Part shown: one piece after another, positions 1 to 10,330 of the stretch
Layout of the letters: each line of letters starts with the position of its first letter
Numbering within the stretch: position 1 is the stretch's first letter
Origin: Glandiceps talaboti
Lineage: Eukaryota; Hemichordata; Enteropneusta; Spengelidae
Direction: 5' to 3'
NCBI RefSeq assembly: GCF_964340395.1
Contig: NC_135558.1
Location: 3,125,001-3,172,500 of the forward strand
Length of the DNA: 47,500 nt
Notes under the pieces: generated by a model
What the model was told of the DNA's origin: nothing
Seen by the model: the letters and a program-made list of their open reading frames with translations, nothing else
Database searches by the model: none
Made by a program: the position numbers and the translations under genes

Positions 1-1675
1 TTCCAGTGGTTCTACAGTGCAGAGTGTGTCATTCAACTAACTGATTGTAGAAAAAGGTGTCATTCCACTGTTTACCACCTAGAAATGCTGTCATTCCAGT
101 TCCAAAGCATTACAAATGCTGTCATTCCACTTATTTTATAGAGTGGCGGCTGTCATTCCAGTGGTTCTACAGTGTAGAGGGTGTCATTCAACTAACTGAA
201 TGTAGAAAAGGGTGTCATTCCACTGTTTACCGCCTAGAAATGCTGTCATTCCAGTTCTAAAGCATTGAAAATGCTGTCATTCCACTTATTTTATAGAGTG
301 GCGGCTGTCATTCCACTGGTTTTACAGTGCAGAGGGTGTCATTCAACTAACTGAATGTAGAAAAGGGTGTCATTCCACTGTTTACCACCTAGAAATGCTG
401 TCATTCCAGTTCCAAAGCATTAAAAATGCTGTCATTCCACTTATTTTATAGAGTGGCGGCTGTCATTCCACTGGTTTTACAGTGCAGAGGGTGTCATTCA
501 ACTAACTGATTGTAGAAAAGGGTGTCATTCCACTGTTTACCACCTAGAAATTCTGTCATTCCCGTTCCAAAGCATTAAAAATGCTGTCATTCCACTTATT
601 TTATAGAGTGGCGGCTGTCATTCCAGTGGTTCTATAGTGTAGAGGGTGTCATTCAACTAACTGAATGTAGAAAAGGGTGTCATTCCACTGTTTACCGCCT
701 AGAAATGCTGTCATTCCAGTTCTAAAGCATTGAAAATGCTGTCATTCCACTTATTTTATAGAGTGGCGGCTGTCATTCCACTGGTTTTACAGTGCAGAGG
801 GTGTCATTCAACTAACTGAATGTAGAAAAGGGTGTCATTCCACTGTTTACCACCTAGAAATGCTGTCATTCCCGTTCCAAAGCATTAAAAATGCTGTCAT
901 TCCACTTATTTTATAGAGTGGCGGCTGTCATTCCAGTGGTTCTATAGTGTAGAGGGTGTCATTCAACTAACTGAATGTAGAAAAGGGTGTCATTCCACTG
1001 TTTACCGCCTAGAAATGCTGTCATTCCAGTTCTAAAGCATTGAAAATGCTGTCATTCCACTTATTTTATAGAGTGGCGGCTGTCATTCCACTGGTTTTAC
1101 AGTGCAGAGGGTGTCATTCAACTAACTGAATGTAGAAAAGGGTGTCATTCCACTGTTTACCACCTAGAAATGCTGTCATTCCAGTTCCAAAGCATTAAAA
1201 ATGCTGTCATTCCACTTATTTTATAGAGTGGCGGCTGTCATTCCACTGGTTTTACAGTGCAGAGGGTGTCATTCAACTAACTGATTGTAGAAAAGGGTGT
1301 CATTCCACTGTTTACCACCTAGAAATTCTGTCATTCCCGTTCCAAAGCATTAAAAATGCTGTCATTCCACTTATTTTATAGAGTGGCGGCTGTCATTCCA
1401 GTGGTTCTATAGTGTAGAGGGTGTCATTCAACTAACTGAATGTAGAAAAGGGTGTCATTCCACTGTTTACCGCCTAGAAATGCTGTCATTCCAGTTCTAA
1501 AGCATTGAAAATGCTGTCATTCCACTTATTTTATAGAGTGGCGGCTGTCATTCCACTGGTTTTACAGTGCAGAGGGTGTCATTCAACTAACTGAATGTAG
1601 AAAAGGGTGTCATTCCACTGTTTACCACCTAGAAATGCTGTCATTCGTTTTCCGTCATTCAGGTTGTCATTCGTT
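1..1675. repeat. 155-bp satellite array (5 x 31-bp subunits), truncated at left edge
   Basis: The motif GCGGCTGTCATTCCA recurs at 146, 301, 456, 611, 766, 921, 1076, 1231, 1386 and 1541, exactly 155 bp apart with no indels. Within each monomer the core GTCATTC recurs about every 31 bp, so the monomer is five diverged 31-bp subunits. Monomers fall into types (GTGGTTCT versus CTGGTTTT, CCGCC versus CCACC, a variant with CATTCCCG), and the order starting at 301 repeats at 1076. This suggests a 775-bp higher-order repeat. The array ends in degenerate GTCATTCG copies near 1640-1675 and continues left of the window. Confidence 0.97.
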
Positions 1676-1689
1676 TTAGGGTCACCCGG

Positions 1690-2388
1690 CAAAGAGCCTT
1701 GGAACTATCCTTGACTTTTGTCTCACAATGAAGCCTCGTGTTAGTCAGATTTGCCGTTCTTCCATGTTTCACATTCGCCGTATTGCTCTTGTCTCTCTAG
1801 GTCCGCCACTGAACAACTAGTTCATTCGCTTGTTTCCTCTCGCATTGATTCGTGCAATTCATTGTTACACGGTATACCCCAGTACTCCATAAATCGCATT
1901 CAACATGTACAAAATGTTGCAGCCAGGATTATTACACGTTCGAAACGTCATGTTCATACCACGCCACTTCTACCGGAATTACATTGGTTGTCTGTACATC
2001 AATGTATCATTTATAAGATTTTATTCATCACTTTTAAATGTCTTCATGGTTCAGGTCCTCCATATCTTAGTGAGTTAGTCAGTCTCTATGTCCCGGGGCA
2101 TAGTCTACGTTCTGCTGATCATTTTAAACTTAGTACCATTACAGCCCGGACAAAAAAAAACATGGTGACGGGGCTTTCTGTGTTGCTTCACCAGTTTTAT
2201 GGAATGCTCCCCCTCTCAAAATCCATCATTGTAATAACTTTAATGTTTTGAAAGGTATGCTGAAAACACATCTTTTTAAGCTTTTAGATGTCACCGTTTT
2301 AGTTTTTGTACTTTTTTATGAGTGTTTTGTATTTTAAGCGGCTCTGATCACTGTATCTGTGGATATTAGCCGCTATATAAATTTCTAT

Positions 2389-2390
<2 letters not shown>
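1690..2390 (+). mobile_element. LINE (CR1/L2-like) 3' end fragment, frameshifted
   Basis: The + strand encodes the conserved C-terminal tail of a non-LTR reverse transcriptase. Visible elements are a segment like RIQHVQNVAARIITRSKR, then LPELHWLSVHQ, GPPYLSELVSLYVPG and HSLRSADHF, typical of CR1/L2-like LINEs. The frame breaks at an A-run near 2152-2160; in the next frame the expected FCVASPVLWNAPPL and LKTHLFK follow to about 2290. The element ends with CGCTATATAAA at 2371-2381 and a trinucleotide microsatellite tail. The catalytic domains are absent (5' truncation), so it is dead. Confidence 0.85.
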
Positions 2391-2436
<46 letters not shown>

Positions 2437-2459
2437 TAATATTATTATTATTATTATTC

Positions 2460-2522
<63 letters not shown>
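2388..2522. repeat. (AAT)n followed by (ATT)n microsatellite
   Basis: About 14 AAT units are followed by a longer run of ATT, then ATTT units. The AAT and ATT halves are reverse complements and could fold back. The tract sits directly behind the LINE 3' end and probably grew from its tail. Confidence 0.95.
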
Positions 2523-2525
<3 letters not shown>

Positions 2526-3202
2526 CGCACATTTTGTTCTGATTAAGGGTTAACGGCTGAGGGCGCTCAGAAGAACTAACTCATAAATGATTAATAAGGT
2601 AGTCAGTCATAATATAGTAAAGGTGGTTTATGAAAACCAATAAGAGGTTAAAATTGATTTAGAAAAAACACATCAGATTTTCAAATCACCACTTTATTAC
2701 ATGGCAACTTGTTGGGGAAAATATATTTTTAAAGAGCAAAAAGAAGTAAACAAACAAACAAACAAACAAACAAACAAACAAACAAACAAACACACACACA
2801 CAAACAAACAAACAAGCATAATTTCACGGTAAAGAAAGAATGTAACCAAACAACTATTTGTAAACAAAAATGGCCAATTTCAAGCCCCTGTGGCCAGAGC
2901 ACACACGAAATATGAACCTCTCAGCGGGGCGGCTTGGGTGGTGCCGTAAAAGAGGCTGTGGTTTATGACGACGATATATCTCTGATTGACCGACTTGATG
3001 GTCAATGTACGGACCAACGTTAACCCCAGTGTACTCAACGATTAGTATTGCTTCCAATAGAATAGGCATGGAAGTATAATATTTCCATGCATATACAATG
3101 GAGGTAGGAGGGAGCACATGGGCGTGTAATATTGCATAGATTGTTGTTTTCCAGGTCTACAGACTAAATATAACAACCTTTTGAATATATATTCCTACCT
3201 GT
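2523..3202. other. Intergenic, no gene recognised
   Basis: Apart from an (AAAC)n tract at about 2750-2816, nothing is recognisable. An 87-codon open frame on the minus strand (2854-3117) has no family resemblance that I can see and no splice context. Confidence 0.6.
2750..2816. repeat. (AAAC)n microsatellite with a CA interruption
   Basis: Tandem AAAC units are interrupted by a short CACACA run near 2791-2800. Confidence 0.95.
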
Positions 3203-3310
3203 ACGAATCTTGCTGCTACAAATGTATCGATCTATAGTACTACGTATACTATAAATATTTATAGTATACGTAGTACTATAGATCGATACATTTGTAGCAG
3301 CAAGATTCGT
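3203..3310. repeat. Perfect 108-bp palindrome (54-bp arms, no spacer)
   Basis: The sequence from ACGAATCTTGCTGC at 3203 is mirrored as its reverse complement ending at 3310. The symmetry centre lies between 3256 and 3257, inside ATAAATATTTAT. I found no mismatch in the arms. The symmetry stops abruptly at both ends (T at 3202, G at 3311). Confidence 0.97.
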
Positions 3311-4003
3311 GTGATATTTTCCTAAGAAAACGGAAATCTAAGCAATAATACATGCCACTGTGGGAGGGAGCATGGAAGTACATGGAAGGAAGAAGGACAG
3401 GATTGTGTTCCTACATCCATGCATATACATAGATGTTTAGAGACAAGTATTATTAGTATTTTCCAACTTTGTCTCCAAATTTACTTCATAGTACATGCAT
3501 GGAAATATGGGTGACACTTTCATGGTACACGTATACAGAAAATTAGATGACATATGTTTGCGGTCTATCTCTGACGGTCAGTGGGATACTGATAATCAAT
3601 GTAAATGTATCGATACAATAACAAACATTACAACTGATGATAGACAATAGGGGTTGCTAGGACTATTTGAATTGAAGACTTAGTAATGCTCATTAAGTTG
3701 GGATTTGCCATACTCTGATTTTCACATGTACAAACATCTGCGCCTCCACATCAAGTTCTGAAGAAACAGAAATTGGTATTACGTTGGTAACTTTCCCCCG
3801 CTAGCTACTACTTATTGGTCCATGAGTGTCCATCTTTCCTGACATGTTAATGTAACATTTTTTTAATGATGTATTGTGTTCCTGATGTCATGGATATCTC
3901 CCCTAATACATCCGTGTTGATATGAATCTCTACCACCATCCCCTCCACTGTCTATGCTACAACCAAGACTGCAGTCTGTTATTCACACATCTTTGTCATT
4001 CAT
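3311..4003. other. Intergenic, nothing recognised
   Basis: AT-rich unique sequence with no convincing ORF, splice-linked exon or repeat. Confidence 0.5.
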
Positions 4004-4087
4004 TCATCCATCCATTCATTCATTCATTCATTCATTCATTCATTCATTCATTCATTCATTCATTCATTCATTCATTCATTCATTCAC
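4004..4087. repeat. (CATT)n microsatellite
   Basis: About 20 uninterrupted CATT tetranucleotides. A short open reading frame across it is purely repeat-derived. Confidence 0.97.
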
Positions 4088-4547
4088 ATTTACCTTAAAA
4101 CAAAACTCTCAACAAAACAGAAATAAGAGTATTCACACGTAAACAAATGCTAAACAAAGGAAGAAAATGAGTTTGGAGAAATATTCATGATGGAATTACG
4201 TGACAATGTTTCTCAGGAGTCTCTCCTTAAGGTCAACACACTTCTTAAAAGGGGAGGTTGTATTTCAAGTGAGCACTGATAAACTTGAACCTAAATATTA
4301 TGCTATGAAAATGTTAAGAAAACATACCTAGAAATGCCAACAGTCTTGTTTCGACCGTAGTATTATTGACACAGACTTGAGATCAAACATTTGCCATACA
4401 CGAATCCATCAGAAATCAGTCCATACCCCCCCCCCCCCATCATTAAAGTCATTCAAAAATGAACTGTACCTCTCCCGCCTGGGTCAATAAATACTGAATT
4501 TTTCATCCAGAAGTCGTACCTAGATCACAAGTTTCTGGCATATCAAG

Positions 4548-4649
4548 ATGTCTCGTCTTACTTTTATCTGTGCTACAGCTATGCTGCTGTGTGTGCTCTT
4601 GGTTAGCACAGAGTCCAGGACCCTAAGGGCAAAAACGTTACTCAAAAAG
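4548..4649 (+). CDS. Exon 1 (signal peptide exon) of the secreted-protein gene
   Basis: It encodes 34 residues from the ATG at 4548 and ends AAG before the donor GTAAGG at 4650. The exon holds the whole signal peptide. The exon is too short to stand out as an ORF and was found by reading through to the donor. Confidence 0.75.
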
Positions 4650-5377
4650 GTAAGGTAACATTTTTTTTTGTGTGTAATATTCAACCAACGCCCAGGTCTT
4701 TAGACGCACATCATGAGATGTGTCTGCCGGAGAGAACGAAGACTTTAATAAAGTTTTCAGCTTGCCCAGCATTATTCGGAGAATGTCAAACTGTCACATT
4801 TATCAGGGAAAGAAAGTTTAAGCGCGTGTTAATATTAGTAGGGCCATATCATCTACAAAAGTTTGCATGGCTTCATGATTCAATGATGAAATTTCGAAAA
4901 GACAAAAACACGAGAATAAGTCGACAAAACTGATTTGGAAACTAAGGCAAGTACAGTCTGGTCATATCTAAACCCCCAAAACACCATCACCCGTGTCGAA
5001 AATCCAAACGCCGAGAGATCCAAGACTGTCATCCCTCAAGTTACTTTAGAGAACGAGTTTAATTTGCTTAATTTGTGTTCTTGGCTAAAAGTCATGATCA
5101 GATGGTCTTTCATTGCTATCTTTCTTTGTACATGGTGTTGAGAAGACAGCCAACTAATAACAAGGGTTTTCTATATCTGGTATTAGATTTTGGATTCAAG
5201 TCATGACACGTTCTGCCCATCCTTCTGCGCACTACAATGTTTTCAGCAAAAATTATAGTTTCAAATACAGTTTTTTGTCACGTATCCCCCTGGCATATGC
5301 TGAATTTTTTCGGTGTTTTGTAAATGTAGCCTAAAAGTTCGAGCACAGGGAACTCAGACTCAGTTAGTTTTGTTTAC

Positions 5378-5419
<42 letters not shown>

Positions 5420-6945
5420 AAACAAACAAACACACAAACAAACAAACGAAATGGTCACAATTCCAAATACCCCCATTTGTGACTATTCTGTATATAGGAA
5501 AACATATACTAATTATTGATACTGTGAACCATTCATTATTGTTGACACTGATTTGTGATTACTCTATTGTTGATGTTTGACAGTATTTATTTATTTATTT
5601 ATTTGTTTGTTGTTTATTTATATATGTGTTTGTTTGTATTCATAAACAAACAACTAATTGAGCCTGAGTTCCCTGTGCTTCGAGTGCTGACCTTTCATTA
5701 GTAGGATGACAGTTCTCATATAATTCCTGGTTCCATGTTACTGGCATGGAAAGAAAGTTGATTCGCTGTCGGTTTCATAAGTCAATATCGCTAGCTTTTA
5801 TATATAAGCCCATCCTGTGTTAGGCACAGTGATATTTTATTTGTGGGTAGCTGATAATTTCTCTCATTTCTATTATGTAGTTGGCAGCAGCCAAACGTAA
5901 TAAGATAGAAGTTGCTAAAGAAAAAAATCACCAAGAAAAATATAAAAAGATAGAAGTACCTCAAGAAAAAACTCGCCAAGAAAAAAATCATCTAAATGAT
6001 CTCAGGAATATGGTGAAGAACGGGCAAGCTGCAGCCAAGCTGAAGAATGCAAAGGAACTACGTGTAATGTCAAGTACCAACAGATTCGATGTTGAAGCAA
6101 AGAAGAACGAAGCTTTCAACGCGGCGAACACAGAAGCACAAGGGAGTCAGATCCTCGATAGCATATTATCAGGTGCATCGAAACGTGGTCTGAAATTATT
6201 CCCACAGGCTGATAAAAAGCCATTCAAGAAGTCCTACCATGAAGTATTTTATGCAGGTGAATACATCATGAGTACGGTGTATGGTTTCGCCTATGCTCCG
6301 TGTACTGTTGGTGTTATGGCAGCAATGGATATAATGGAAAACGTAAACTGGGAATCGATTGATTGGGAGGCAATCACTGAGCATCAAGTTGACACCACTG
6401 CCCTGGCTTTCATCGAATGGTGGACAGAGAATAAATGTACCGAGTTCTTCGTATCCGCCGACGCCTTCTTCCATTACGTCTGGTCCATATATTGGGATGA
6501 TTTAGAGGAAACACCATGTTACGCCCAATTGCCAAAAGACAGTGATGGAACCGTCTCCTGGACCCAGGCTTTCGAAAATGTCAACAGCTTAGACCCTGCT
6601 GCCTGGGAAAATGCACCAGAACCTCAAACTGAATGCGAGCTTTTCGAATATTTCGGCGAGATTTACTTTGATTTCTTCTTCATGTATTACTTTGATGCCA
6701 TGCCTGATTACCTCCTTGAAGATATGTTCAATGATTACGGAGTAAATGATTTACTTGATCCAAACTTCGGGTATCACTACTTTGCTCAGAAATATGGTTC
6801 GCCTGAAAGCGACAGTTCGTCTGGAGACGACAGTTCATCTGATAACGACAGTTCGTTTGGAGACGACACTTCATCGGAAAACGACAGTTCATCTGCAGAC
6901 GATATTTCATCTGAAAACGACAGTTCATCTGCATGCAGACAATAG
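4548..6945 (+). CDS. Secreted protein, basic head and acidic Ser/Asp-rich tail (unknown family), two exons
   Basis: I do not recognise the family. Exon 1 (4548-4649) and exon 2 (5881-6945) join in phase 0 to give 388 residues. Residues 1 to about 22 form a signal peptide: MSRLTF, then a hydrophobic core rich in Leu/Cys/Val ending near STES. Residues 35-90 are Lys/Glu/Gln-rich with an imperfect internal repeat (KIEVAKEK / KIEVPQEK). The middle is aromatic- and acid-rich with four Cys (contexts APCTV, NKCTE, TPCYA, TECEL), which could form two disulfides. From about residue 340 the tail is made of SSS plus D/E/N/G repeats. This suggests secretion of an acidic, possibly Ser-phosphorylated protein; function is not inferable. 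The chosen ATG is the one that supplies the signal peptide. An AATAAATA at 4486-4493 is a weak TATA candidate. Confidence 0.75.
5333..5695. mobile_element. Inverted-repeat element (MITE-like) in the secreted-gene intron
   Basis: The left part reads CGAGCACAGGGAACTCAG near 5340. The right part, on the opposite strand, reads AGCACAGGGAACTCAGGCTC near 5660-5680, and both arms continue into TTAGTT and TTTGTTT. The arms are about 40 bp. The interior carries (CA)n at 5382-5415 and (AAAC)n to about 5448. No target duplication is evident. Confidence 0.6.
5382..5448. repeat. (CA)n then (AAAC)n microsatellite
   Basis: A CA dinucleotide run is followed by AAAC tetranucleotides. Confidence 0.95.
5881..6945 (+). 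CDS. Exon 2 of the secreted-protein gene
   Basis: It opens after the acceptor TTATGTAG at 5873-5880 with LAAAKRNK, in phase 0 with exon 1, and runs 354 codons plus stop. It ends in frame as SSACRQ-stop, while the Ser/Asp repeat pattern itself continues in another frame to 7063. Confidence 0.8.
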   Translation: MAAAKRNKIEVAKEKNHQEKYKKIEVPQEKTRQEKNHLNDLRNMVKNGQAAAKLKNAKELRVMSSTNRFDVEAKKNEAFNAANTEAQGSQILDSILSGASKRGLKLFPQADKKPFKKSYHEVFYAGEYIMSTVYGFAYAPCTVGVMAAMDIMENVNWESIDWEAITEHQVDTTALAFIEWWTENKCTEFFVSADAFFHYVWSIYWDDLEETPCYAQLPKDSDGTVSWTQAFENVNSLDPAAWENAPEPQTECELFEYFGEIYFDFFFMYYFDAMPDYLLEDMFNDYGVNDLLDPNFGYHYFAQKYGSPESDSSSGDDSSSDNDSSFGDDTSSENDSSSADDISSENDSSSACRQ

Positions 6946-7060
6946 TTCATCCGAAAACGATAGTTCATCTAAATGTGCAGACGACAGTTCGTCTGAAAAC
7001 GATAGTTCGTCTGAATCTGCAGACGGTTCATCTGCTAGCGATAGTTCAATAGGAAGTTAT
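6790..7060 (+). repeat. Coding minisatellite for the Ser/Asp tail
   Basis: Tandem units of roughly 18-30 bp contain GACAGTTCATCTG/GACGACAGTTCG and encode (D/E/N)DSSS-type blocks. The repeat pattern crosses the stop at 6945 without a break in DNA periodicity. Confidence 0.85.
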
Positions 7061-7063
7061 TAG
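6946..7063 (+). pseudogene. Out-of-frame continuation of the acidic tail
   Basis: At 6928-6940 the sequence reads TCTGCATGCAGAC where other units read TCTGCAGAC. The extra TGCA shifts the frame and produces the stop TAG at 6943-6945. Without those four bases the tail would continue as further SSSEND/SADD-type units and stop after SIGSY at about 7063. It could be a polymorphism, an assembly error or the genuine terminus. Confidence 0.65.
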
Positions 7064-7441
7064 ATACATTCGATCACAGCGATAGTTTATTTTAATGATA
7101 ATAGCTTACAAGTAAAGTTACACTCTTTTGTTAGAAAGTCTTCCATTGTACAAGGGCGGGAAACATGTTGTTTCTGAGGAGCATGGATTCGGATGCCCAA
7201 TGCACCCAATATTAGACTATACAGTGGTCAGAAGTGGTGTGGAGCTATCTGTATCTAATGAATGTAAAAATTCGATTCTAACTGACAAATGATACGTTTT
7301 CTGCGAGTCGACGAAACAAGAACACCATCATAGTCACAGGTATGAAGAAGACTCATACACCACATCTAGCATCTAAATACGCATATTGGCAGCAAGCACG
7401 TAATCACATCAATGACTTACACCGAAGCCGACCATACTTTG

Positions 7442-7447
7442 AATAAA
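7442..7447 (+). terminator. Candidate polyadenylation signal AATAAA
   Basis: AATAAA lies about 500 bp past the stop of the secreted-protein gene. It is the first canonical hexamer I noticed downstream. Confidence 0.4.
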
Positions 7448-8487
7448 GTTAAAAACTATCAACATCTGTCAAAAACTAAAAGCTACTAGGCCTTAATATA
7501 TTTGTCCGGAATTTAGCAAAGTGTAACAGCAGTATTGATGACGTCACAAGAACACCGAACCTTGCCTTTAGGATCAATATTAACGATAATTTAGGCTGAA
7601 ATTATGATTAATTCCCATACACAGCTTTGATTATTTTGTATAATTTAAATTTCAAGCTACACATCTCAAACATTGTCAACATGGCTGTCAAAATCTTAGG
7701 GTTCATCATCAGAAGCTGTAACAACTTCTCCAACATTGATTCTCTCTGGACTCTTTATACATGTACATGTATAGTATATATAACACACGCAAGAAGCATC
7801 GCTTGTTGTTTGGTTACCATGGTTACACAATCAGATTAATAACACAGGAGTTTAGATTCTGATGCAATTCATTATGTCACTTTGCTTCAAAGCTAATATT
7901 GCTTATCATAGGAATAACTGTAGACACTCTGTTCTGCAAGTATTTCAATCTTCCCCTGCTTTGTGATAGACAGATTTTACTTTTTACTTCTAATTCTAAG
8001 ATCAGACAGGTGGGCTGGAACCACCATTCTGTTAGTGGAGTGGTTTTCTAATGAGATGGACTAACATTTTTTTATAATGATTGTTTGATTCTCCTAAATT
8101 TGAATTTTAACGTACCACAAAGAAATACTACAAAAATGTGTATGTGTTTTTAGGACTACTTATTTTACGACTGTTTTTAAAAATATAAATATTTTCTAAT
8201 CTAATGAACTTTCTGATTGACATTCATTCTAATTTGGGTGGTCTTTTTATCTTAACATTATAATTTATAATTTTGTTTTCTGTGTTGTTGTATTTTTAAT
8301 GTCAGTAGCTTCCCCTGTATGTCTGTGTTTGATGTAATTGTATGTAGTATTGCTGTAATTTTAAAGAGCCTGTAAATGGCACTTGCTTCCGTTGGTTATT
8401 CAGCAAATAAAAAAAGAAAAATGTATATGGTTTTCAAAATTCATTCAAGAGAAATACATTCTTCTGTCAGCAGAAAACCATATCTGC
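7448..8487. other. Intergenic, nothing recognised
   Basis: AT-rich sequence with no supported exon, repeat family or RNA gene. Confidence 0.5.
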
Positions 8488-9043
8488 TCTATATGTATGC
8501 ATACGTATGTATGTGTATGTATGTATGTATGTGTGTGTATGTATGTATGTATGTATGTATGTATGTGTGTGTGTATGTATGTGTGTGTATGTATGTATGT
8601 ATGTATGTATGTATGTCTGTATGTATGTATGTATGTATGTATGTATGTATGTATGTATGTATGCATGTGTGTATGTATGTATGTATGTATGTATGTATGT
8701 ACATTTGTATGTATGTATGTATGTATGTCTGTCTATGTATGTATGTATGTATGCATGTGTGTATGTATGTATGTATGTATGTATGTATGTATGTATATAT
8801 GTATGTATGTATGTATGCATGTATGTACATTGTATGTATGTATGTATGTATGTATGTATGTATGTATGTATGCATGTGTGTATGTATGTACATTGTATGT
8901 ATGTATGTATGTATGCATGCATGTCTGTCTGTATGTATGTATGTATGTATGTATGTATGTCTGTTTGTATGTATGTACGTACGTACGTATGTCTGTGTAT
9001 GTATGTGTGTAATGTATGTACCTGTGTGTGTGTGTGTGTGTGT
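8488..9043. repeat. Long (GTAT)n microsatellite with a (GT)n end
   Basis: About 530 bp of GTAT units with scattered GTGT, GCAT, GTCT and ACAT interruptions, ending in (GT)n near 9023-9043. Several overlapping reading frames stay open through it because the unit lacks stop codons. Confidence 0.98.
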
Positions 9044-9339
9044 GAGGGTGTCCATTCAACTATTACATGTACTGTTTAAATTGTAGAAAGACAGGAATAT
9101 AAAACTATGCCACGGGAAGAACTGTGTTCATCAAAGACACAAGAAAGGAATGAACATATTCAAAATAAAGTGAGAAGGAAATGATATGCTTTTATTAAGA
9201 GTTAATGTGTAATACAGAGACCATTTCAGTGATTTTCTTTGACAATGCTGAATAACTACTTAGAACCCAACATATTGTACTCATATTGTCTCAATGCTCA
9301 ATTTTGTGAATTTTTTATCTTGACTCAGTACATTTTTCT

Positions 9340-9945
9340 CATTAATCCAAATCCAAATGATAATCCCAACGACAGTCCTGATGAAAATCCAAGAGATAAT
9401 TCCACAATAATCCCAAGCGATAATCCCAGTGACAATCCTGATGGTAATCCTCAAGATAATCCCAAGTGATAATCCTGATGATAATTCCACAATAATCCCA
9501 AGCGATAATCCCAGTGACAATCCTGATGATAATCCCAAGCGATAATCCCAGTGACAATCCTGATGATAATCCCCATGATAATCCCAAGTGACAATCCTGA
9601 TGATAATCCCCATGATAATCCGAAGTGACAATCCTGATGATAATCCCCATGATAATCCCAAGTGATAATCCCAGTGACAATCCTGATGATAATCCCCATG
9701 ATAATCCCAAGTGATAATCCCAGTGACAATCCTGATGATAATCCCCATGATAATCCCAAGTGACAATCCTGATGATAATCCAGAGTGATAATCCCCATGA
9801 TAATCTCAAGTGACAATCCTGATGATAACCCCCGAGTGATAATCTCAAGTGAAAATCCTATGATGATATCCCTATGATAATCCCCAAGACTATCGCAGTG
9901 ATATCCCTGATGTTAATCGTGATGACAATCTGAGTGTTAAAAAGA
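9340..9945. repeat. 12/36-bp minisatellite built on GATAATCCC
   Basis: Units such as GATAATCCCAAGTGACAATC and GATGATAATCCCCAT alternate. The base period is 12 bp, and a 36-bp composite unit is most regular between 9540 and 9790. Both ends are degenerate. The hexamer TAATCC occurs about 26 times. Confidence 0.95.
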
Positions 9946-10330
9946 CTTATCTGGTAGAGCTGTAATAAAGCTGGTCGAGAACAACGAATGATCCCAAGTC
10001 ATTCTAATAGCTCCATTGATAAGATAACACACACATGAGAAACCTTACAAGTCTACTCTGCATATAAATAGGGGTCATTAATCTAGATGACTTTGACAGT
10101 GTAACACATACACAGAACTCATACAACACCTATGAAACTACTATCTTAGAGAGTATTACAGATTTTTATATCTCCTAATGTTAGACTACAGTATTATGAA
10201 TATACAGGAAAGAAATCTGTCACTGTGTTTTTTAAAAATAGTTACATTTTGAAGCCTGTACTTGAGAAAATATTGGCTTAATACATGCTGGAAGTGTTGA
10301 GACACTGACCCGGGATTGAAAATTAACCCT

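Noticed and set aside
2854-3117. 87-codon minus-strand ORF
   Set aside because: No family resemblance, splice support or codon signal that I can see.
6728-6968. Minus-strand and shifted-frame repeat ORFs over the Ser/Asp tail
   Set aside because: Shadows of the coding minisatellite of the secreted-protein gene.
8376-9086. Overlapping ORFs of 150-236 codons rich in YVCM / HTYI
   Set aside because: Translation of a (GTAT)n microsatellite, open in multiple frames.
9281-9848. Repetitive minus-strand ORFs of GDYHQDCHWDYHLGLSW type
   Set aside because: Stop-free reading of the 12/36-bp minisatellite in several frames at once.
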